Shown: positions 58,666 through 64,000 of the stretch, one piece after another
Layout of the letters: each line of letters begins with the position of its first letter
Position numbering within the stretch: the first letter of the stretch is position 1
Assembly: GCA_947566645.1 (NCBI GenBank)
Contig: CANOKL010000009.1
Coordinates: 1-64,000, forward strand
Direction of reading: 5' to 3'
Origin: an uncultured Lachnospiraceae bacterium
GTDB taxonomy: Bacteria > Bacillota > Clostridia > Lachnospirales > Lachnospiraceae
DNA: 64,000 nucleotides
Notes under the pieces: model-generated
Told to the model about the DNA's origin: nothing
The model's input: only the letters and a program-made list of their open reading frames with translations
Databases searched by the model: none
Made by a program: the position numbers and the translations under genes

Positions 58666-59509
58666 CTGGGTAAGAAAATTTTTATACCGTATCTTCTGTG
58701 TAATCGCTATGCTGGTATCCGTCTATCTGATTGTAGACTTCCAGATCAGCGGTACCTTTGACTACCGTGTATTCATCATGTTTCTTCTTCTCACAGTAGT
58801 CGAAATCTGGGGGCTCATAGACTGGCGCAGGAATTATCTTCTCATGAAGCAGAAGGAATCCGAATTAAAGCTGTACCAGCATTATATCCAGCCTCTTGAA
58901 GAGCTGGTAAAGGAGATCCGTGCCAGGCAGCATGAATTCGATAACCATATCAATGCCATTCTGAATATGCACCTGACAGTAGGAGACTATGACGGGCTTG
59001 TGGCATGTCAGTCCTCCTATATTACAGAGATTATCAGGGACGATGAGACTAGAAGCTATCTGCCGCTGCTCAGGATCAGCGATAAGGTGCTGGCGGGATT
59101 CCTCTACAGTAAGATTGTCCGCGCACCGGCTTATGTAAAGACGGAAGTAGAAGTAAAAAGTCTGGAGATCATATCCGGGATCTCAGAACATCATCTGATT
59201 GAGATTGTAGGAACCCTGGTGGATAATGCTTATGAAGCATGCAGCAAAGAAAGAAATCATGTACGCATGGAGCTGGATTCAGAGGATGACCGCCTGGTTT
59301 TCATCATCAAAAACCAGGTTCAGAATATCAGTATGGACAACCTGCAGAAATTTTTCGAAAAAGGCTACTCCACAAAGAGCAGGGAAGGAGACCGGGGACT
59401 GGGGCTCTATAATGCAAAAGCCCTGATCGAACGCTATAAAGGAACCATCACGGTGAGCCAGGATAAAGAGCAGGAACAGAACTACCTGACGATCATGGTA
59501 AATATTTAA
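58658..59509 (+). CDS. GHKL-domain sensor histidine kinase (AgrC-like)
   Basis: A 283-residue kinase with only two membrane helices (about 8-28 and 36-54), far fewer than classical AgrC. The phospho-acceptor helix carries RQHEFDNHINAI (H92). The GHKL ATPase domain has IVGTLVDNAYEAC and GDRGLGLYNAKALI. No AgrB or peptide precursor gene is nearby, so the signal is unknown. The start is GTG 58658 behind GGGAGGC, overlapping the regulator stop. A palindromic repeat lies nine bases after its stop. Confidence 0.87.
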   Translation: MISWVRKFLYRIFCVIAMLVSVYLIVDFQISGTFDYRVFIMFLLLTVVEIWGLIDWRRNYLLMKQKESELKLYQHYIQPLEELVKEIRARQHEFDNHINAILNMHLTVGDYDGLVACQSSYITEIIRDDETRSYLPLLRISDKVLAGFLYSKIVRAPAYVKTEVEVKSLEIISGISEHHLIEIVGTLVDNAYEACSKERNHVRMELDSEDDRLVFIIKNQVQNISMDNLQKFFEKGYSTKSREGDRGLGLYNAKALIERYKGTITVSQDKEQEQNYLTIMVNI

Positions 59510-59517
59510 AATTGGTA

Positions 59518-59619
59518 AAATTGGGGACGGGGCATTTTTCTCCGCAAAAGTTCCACTGGAGCTTTTGCGGAGTACTATGGTAAAAAATGCCCCGTCCCCA
59601 ATTTTCTATTGCCCTGTCC
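59518..59619. repeat. GGGACGGGGC palindromic repeat, copy 4
   Basis: AATTGGGGACGGGGCATTTTT and its complement enclose a TTCCACTGGAGC core with GCAAAAG/CTTTTGC arms, then CCCTGTCCCC. It lies between convergent genes, and its right end supplies the last codons (GTGQ) and stop of the activase gene. Confidence 0.85.
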
Positions 59620-62600
59620 CCAACATGTTTTTATTTGCGGTGGAGAGCATGAGTTTCAGTCTGTTGAGCTGATTTACTTCACTTGCTCCCGGATCGTAAT
59701 CAATGGCAACAATGTTGGAGTGTGGATAACGTCTTCGCAGCTCTTTGATCACCCCTTTGCCGACGACATGGTTCGGCAGGCAGGCGAAGGGCTGGGTGCA
59801 TACGATGTTCGGCGCGCCGCTGTGAATCAGCTCCAGCATCTCACCGGTCAGAAACCAGCCTTCTCCGGTCTGGTTTCCGAGAGATACGATCTCGGATGCC
59901 ATCTTTCCAAGGTGGCGGATATCTGCCGGGGCATCGAAGCGGCTGCTTTCCTGAAAGGCCTGGGAGGCAGGCGCCCGGAACCATTCGAGTGCCCGGATTC
60001 CAAGGTTTGCCATGGTTGCCTTGAATTTCTTAAAGCCAAGCTTTTCTACTTTAAAGTTCTGATTATAGAAGCAGTAAAAGAGGAAATCCAGAAGATCCGG
60101 AACCACTGCTTCTGCGCCTTCGCTTTCCAGTGTATCTACCAGATAGTTGTTGGCTGCCGGGAGGAATTTTACAAGGATTTCCCCCACTACACCGACACGG
60201 GGTTTCTGTATATCCAGAAGCTCTATATTATGGTCAAAATCTCCGATAATATCCCGGCACAGCTTCTTGAAGCGGTGTCTGGACGGGTAGCCTTCTGACA
60301 GGAATTTCTGGCATACCTTTTTCCATTTTTCATGCATGGCATTTACAGAGCCAGGTACTGCCTCATAAGGGCGCAGCCGGTACACACATTTCATAAAAAT
60401 GTCGCCGAGGATGACAGCGTAAATACCTCTGAGCAGGAGAAGCGGCGTTAACTTAAAGCCCGGATTGCCCTCCAGTCCGCTTAAGTTAATGGAAATGACA
60501 GGAATGTGTTCATATCCTGCCTTTTTAAGCGCACGTCTGATGAAACCTATGTAGTTGGAAGCACGGCAGCCCCCTCCGGTCTGGCTGATGATGACTGCAA
60601 TCTTATCGGTATCGTATTCGCCGGAAAGAATGGCTTCCATAATCTGCCCGACTACCATAAGAGAAGGGTAGCAGGCGTCATTATTTACATATTTTAATCC
60701 CACATCTACCGCCCGCTTATTGTCATTTGGGAGAACCTTAATCCGGTAGCCTGACGCAGAAAATGCCGGTTCCAGAAGTTCAAAATGAATCGGGGACATC
60801 TGTGGGCAGAGGATGGTGTAATCCTTCCGCATCTCCTGGGTAAAGGCGGTCTTAGTAATGGCAGAGGAATGGATGGTACGGGTTTCTTTTCTCTGCTCTC
60901 TTACGCGGATTGCAGCCAGGAGGGAGCGCACACGGATTCTTGCGGCGCCAAGATTATTTACCTCATCTATTTTAAGTGAAGTGTAAATCTTGTCAGAACC
61001 GGTCAGTATGTCAGCCACCTGGTCGGTGGTGACAGCGTCTAACCCGCAGCCGAAGGAGTTCAGCTGGATTAAGTCCAGATTATCCTTGGTCTTTACAAAA
61101 TTAGCCGCCGCATACAGACGGGAGTGGTACATCCACTGGTCCATAACATTAAGCGGGCGCTCTGCCGGATGGAGATGGGAAATGGAATCCTCCGTCAGTA
61201 CGGCGATATTGTAGGAGTTTACAAGCTCCGGGATGCCGTGATTTACTTCCGGGTCAATATGATAGGGCCGGCCGGCAAGAACAATCCCCCGGTTTCCGGT
61301 CCGGTCCAGGTATTCCACAGTCTCCTCGCCTTTACGGCGCATATCTGCGCGGCAGCTTTCAAGCTCTGTCCATGCGGCGTGCACCGCAGACCGGATCTCG
61401 CCGGCAGACAGGGAGAATTTTCCGGAAAGCTCCTGGATGAGCCGGGAGGAGATGGTCTCCTCGCTTTTCAGAGAAAGGAACGGATGAATAAAATCTACGT
61501 CTCCATGTACGATTGCATCAATATTATTTTTAATATTCTCCGGATAAGAAGTTACAATGGGGCAGTTGTAGTGGTTGTTGGCATCCGCAAATTCATTTCT
61601 CTCATAAGGAATGCTTGGGTAAAAGATATGCCGGATTCCTTTATTAATGAGCCACTGCACATGTCCATGGGCGAGCTTTGCCGGATAGCACTCGGATTCA
61701 CTGGGAATGCTGTCAATGCCAAGCTCATAGATCTTTCTCGTGGATGCAGGAGAAAGATCTACACGAAAGCCCAGAGTGTGGAAGAAGGTAAACCAGAACG
61801 GATAGTTCTCATACATATTCAGTACGCGGGGAATACCGATTGTTCCCCGTTTTGCCTCATCCTCACTGAGGGGCGTATAGTCAAAATAGCGTTTCAGCTT
61901 ATATTCAAACAAATTGGGCAGATGATTTTCTGATTTTTCCTTTCCAAGACCCCGCTCACAGCGGTTCCCGGTAATAAACTTTCTGCCTCCGCTGAAATGA
62001 TTGATGGTCAGCCGGCAGTTGTTTGTACAGCCCCTGCACTTGGTCATGGTGGTGGAATACTCCAGGGATTCAATCTCTTCAATGGAAAGCATGGTAGTGC
62101 CTTCACATTCCTGATAACGTTCCCTGGCAATCAGGGCTGCCCCGAAGGCTCCCATGATTCCTGCAATATCCGGACGGATCACCTTGCAGCCGGCAATTTT
62201 TTCAAAGCTTCGCAGGACAGCGTCATTATAAAAGGTACCGCCCTGCACCACAATGTGGCTTCCAAGTTCAGAGGCGTCCGACACTTTGATCACTTTAAAT
62301 AAGGCGTTCTTTATGACAGAATAGGCAAGACCCGCAGAAATATCTGCAACCGCGGCTCCCTCTTTTTGCGCCTGCTTTACTTTGGAATTCATGAAAACGG
62401 TACAGCGCGTGCCCAGATCAATCGGATGGCTCGCAAAGATTGCCTCATGGGCAAAATCCTCTACCGAATAATTCAGCGATTTGGCAAAGGTTTCAATAAA
62501 AGAGCCGCAGCCCGAGGAGCATGCCTCATTGAGCTGGACGCTGTCTACCGTCTGGTTTTTAATCTTAATGCACTTCATATCCTGCCCGCCAATGTCCAGG

Positions 62601-63859
62601 ATGCAGTCTACATCAGGCTCAAAGAAGGAAGCCGCATAATAATGCGATACCGTCTCCACCTCCCCTTCATCAAGAAGAAGAGCCGCCTGAATCAGAGCTT
62701 CGCCGTAGCCGGTGGAACAGGAGTGTACGATCTGGACCTCTTCCGGAAGCTGACTGTAAATATCCTTGATGGCACGGATGGTAGTGCCCAGAGGATCCCC
62801 CTCATTATTCTGATAAAAGGAATAGAGAAGCGTTCCGTCCCCGCCTACAAGCGCAGCCTTTGTGGTAGTGGAGCCTGCATCAATTCCAAGAAAAGCCTTT
62901 CCCTTATAAGACGCAAGATCCTTAAAAGGAACCTGGTGCTTTGCATGACGGTTTTTAAAGGAATGGTAATCCTCCTCTGTGGCAAAGAGAGGTTCCATGC
63001 GGTCTACCTCAAAGTCCATCTTGATCTTCCGGTCAAGACGGTTCTGCATTTCCCGGAGAGGAACACGCAGATCCTTTTTTGAATTCAGTGCAGAGCCGAT
63101 GGCGGCAAACAGGTGGGAATGGTTCGGGGCGATGGTATGCTCGTCATCTAGCTTCAGGGTACGGACAAAGGCCTCCTTTAGCTCAGATAAGAAATGGAGG
63201 GGACCGCCGAGGAAAGCAACGTGTCCCCGGATGGGCTTTCCACAGGCAAGACCGCTGATAGTCTGATTTACCACGGCCTGGAAGATGGAAGCTGCCAGAT
63301 CCTCTTTTGCAGCTCCCTCATTAATCAGGGGCTGGATATCAGTCTTTGCAAATACGCCGCATCTTGCTGCAATCGGGTACATGGCTTTATATTTTTTTGC
63401 ATAATCATTCAGTCCGGAAGCATCCGTCTGGAGGAGGGATGCCATCTGGTCAATAAAGGAGCCGGTGCCTCCGGCGCATACGCCGTTCATGCGCTGCTCC
63501 ACATTCCCGCCCTCAAAGTAGATAATCTTGGCATCCTCGCCTCCCAGCTCAATGGCAACATCTGTCTGGGGTGCATAGTCCTGAAGTGCTGTGGATACTG
63601 CAATTACTTCCTGCACAAAGGGGACTCCGAGATGCCTGGCAAGTGTAAGACCTCCGGAACCGGTAATAACAGGAGACGCAGTTACTGTTCCAAGTTTATA
63701 AATCGCGCGTCCTAAAAGGTCTGACAGGGTCTCCTGAATATTTGCAAAATGTCTCTCATAATCGGAAAATACCACTTCATTGCCGGAATCCAGTAAAGCA
63801 ATCTTCACTGTCGTGGAACCAATATCAATTCCAAGAGTATATAGCTCTTTCCTGCTCAT
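59606..63859 (-). CDS. Giant acyl-CoA dehydratase activase-related protein (two ASKHA domains + DUF2229)
   Basis: A 1417-residue cytoplasmic protein related to activators of 2-hydroxyacyl-CoA dehydratases. Two BcrAD/BadFG ASKHA ATPase domains are fused: residues 5-260 ([28 protein letters not shown] with C128) and 320-580 ([27 protein letters not shown] with C447 and C451). The cysteines would hold a bridging [4Fe-4S] cluster. A Cys-rich segment follows (CRGCTNNC...CERGLGK, 608-640). Next come a DUF2229 region and a long C-terminal part resembling dehydratase subunits. It should couple ATP hydrolysis to one-electron transfer; the substrate is unknown and no dehydratase gene is visible. ATG 63859 follows AAAGGAG. 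Confidence 0.88.
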   Translation of the reverse strand: MSRKELYTLGIDIGSTTVKIALLDSGNEVVFSDYERHFANIQETLSDLLGRAIYKLGTVTASPVITGSGGLTLARHLGVPFVQEVIAVSTALQDYAPQTDVAIELGGEDAKIIYFEGGNVEQRMNGVCAGGTGSFIDQMASLLQTDASGLNDYAKKYKAMYPIAARCGVFAKTDIQPLINEGAAKEDLAASIFQAVVNQTISGLACGKPIRGHVAFLGGPLHFLSELKEAFVRTLKLDDEHTIAPNHSHLFAAIGSALNSKKDLRVPLREMQNRLDRKIKMDFEVDRMEPLFATEEDYHSFKNRHAKHQVPFKDLASYKGKAFLGIDAGSTTTKAALVGGDGTLLYSFYQNNEGDPLGTTIRAIKDIYSQLPEEVQIVHSCSTGYGEALIQAALLLDEGEVETVSHYYAASFFEPDVDCILDIGGQDMKCIKIKNQTVDSVQLNEACSSGCGSFIETFAKSLNYSVEDFAHEAIFASHPIDLGTRCTVFMNSKVKQAQKEGAAVADISAGLAYSVIKNALFKVIKVSDASELGSHIVVQGGTFYNDAVLRSFEKIAGCKVIRPDIAGIMGAFGAALIARERYQECEGTTMLSIEEIESLEYSTTMTKCRGCTNNCRLTINHFSGGRKFITGNRCERGLGKEKSENHLPNLFEYKLKRYFDYTPLSEDEAKRGTIGIPRVLNMYENYPFWFTFFHTLGFRVDLSPASTRKIYELGIDSIPSESECYPAKLAHGHVQWLINKGIRHIFYPSIPYERNEFADANNHYNCPIVTSYPENIKNNIDAIVHGDVDFIHPFLSLKSEETISSRLIQELSGKFSLSAGEIRSAVHAAWTELESCRADMRRKGEETVEYLDRTGNRGIVLAGRPYHIDPEVNHGIPELVNSYNIAVLTEDSISHLHPAERPLNVMDQWMYHSRLYAAANFVKTKDNLDLIQLNSFGCGLDAVTTDQVADILTGSDKIYTSLKIDEVNNLGAARIRVRSLLAAIRVREQRKETRTIHSSAITKTAFTQEMRKDYTILCPQMSPIHFELLEPAFSASGYRIKVLPNDNKRAVDVGLKYVNNDACYPSLMVVGQIMEAILSGEYDTDKIAVIISQTGGGCRASNYIGFIRRALKKAGYEHIPVISINLSGLEGNPGFKLTPLLLLRGIYAVILGDIFMKCVYRLRPYEAVPGSVNAMHEKWKKVCQKFLSEGYPSRHRFKKLCRDIIGDFDHNIELLDIQKPRVGVVGEILVKFLPAANNYLVDTLESEGAEAVVPDLLDFLFYCFYNQNFKVEKLGFKKFKATMANLGIRALEWFRAPASQAFQESSRFDAPADIRHLGKMASEIVSLGNQTGEGWFLTGEMLELIHSGAPNIVCTQPFACLPNHVVGKGVIKELRRRYPHSNIVAIDYDPGASEVNQLNRLKLMLSTANKNMLGTGQ

Positions 63860-63902
63860 AATATATGTACTCCTTTTGTTATCACAAATATTGAACTGTT
63901 AC

Positions 63903-63931
63903 ATTATACGACAAATAATGCAAAAATACAA
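63903..63931 (-). promoter_or_regulatory. Promoter of the activase gene
   Basis: On the minus strand TTGTAT (63931-63926), 17 bases, TATAAT (63908-63903), 44 bp before the start codon. Confidence 0.7.
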
Positions 63932-64000
63932 TTCTCAAATTATTGCCAAAATATTAAATCTGCGTAAAAAGTATGCAATCTTTTACGGCAGAATTGACAA

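Overview
The window reads as chromosomal DNA of a spore-forming, anaerobic Gram-positive bacterium of the class Clostridia, most likely a Lachnospiraceae (Clostridium cluster XIVa) relative. The reasons are an adjacent spoIVB-spo0A pair, a group B-type [FeFe] hydrogenase, AsnA, a two-piece cobalamin-dependent methionine synthase, a giant acyl-CoA dehydratase activase, and strong AGGAGG ribosome sites throughout. I cannot name the species. No rRNA, tRNA, CRISPR array or complete insertion sequence was seen.

Layout. 1-7.1 kb: four complex I/Mrp-type proton-pumping subunits in a visibly GC-rich stretch, the first cut by the window edge, with a repeat-filled 0.66 kb gap before the last. 7.1-10 kb: a TPR protein between two copies of a palindromic repeat, then an AAA-ATPase/PD-(D/E)XK protein. 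10-13.6 kb: spoIVB, spo0A and glgA. 13.6-23 kb: a wrecked metF with a dispersed repeat inside it, then the methionine synthase activation protein, metH, asnA, an [FeFe] hydrogenase, alaS and rpsU. 23-26.8 kb: a CmpB-like membrane protein, then maf and a long FtsA-like protein on the minus strand. 26.9-34.3 kb: a two-component system and its probable FtsX-type ABC transporter, separated by a small island of duplicated Uma2 genes, an XRE regulator and gene fragments. Relics of the same island lie beyond the transporter, up to 34.9 kb. 35-41 kb: an ABC-class ATPase, trmO, a lipoprotein, a DUF2164 protein, a LigB-AMMECR1 fusion, a radical SAM protein and a 42-residue small protein. 41-49 kb: an M42 peptidase, an RpiR-type regulator and a full oligopeptide ABC importer. 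49-52 kb: tldD/pmbA. 52-56.4 kb: a LanFEG-type antimicrobial peptide resistance transporter with its own two-component system. 56.5-59.5 kb: NfeD, an SPFH protein and an Agr-like LytTR/GHKL pair. 59.6-63.9 kb: a 1417-residue acyl-CoA dehydratase activase.

How the genes work together. metH, its activation protein and the dead metF are one methionine/one-carbon group. The RpiR-type regulator, M42 aminopeptidase and Opp importer form a probable peptide uptake and degradation unit, linked by a 16-bp motif over the -10 regions of two of its promoters. The two ABC transporter/two-component groups look like cell-envelope stress or antimicrobial peptide defence. SpoIVB and Spo0A carry the sporulation programme, with a recognisable SigG-like promoter and inverted 0A-like boxes.

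The most unusual content is not a gene. At least three families of short palindromic intergenic repeats punctuate the window. One begins with GTTACTATTCACGG, one carries GGGACGGGGC arms, and one is a TTTTGACGC hairpin flanking metH. One copy of the first family lies inside metF.
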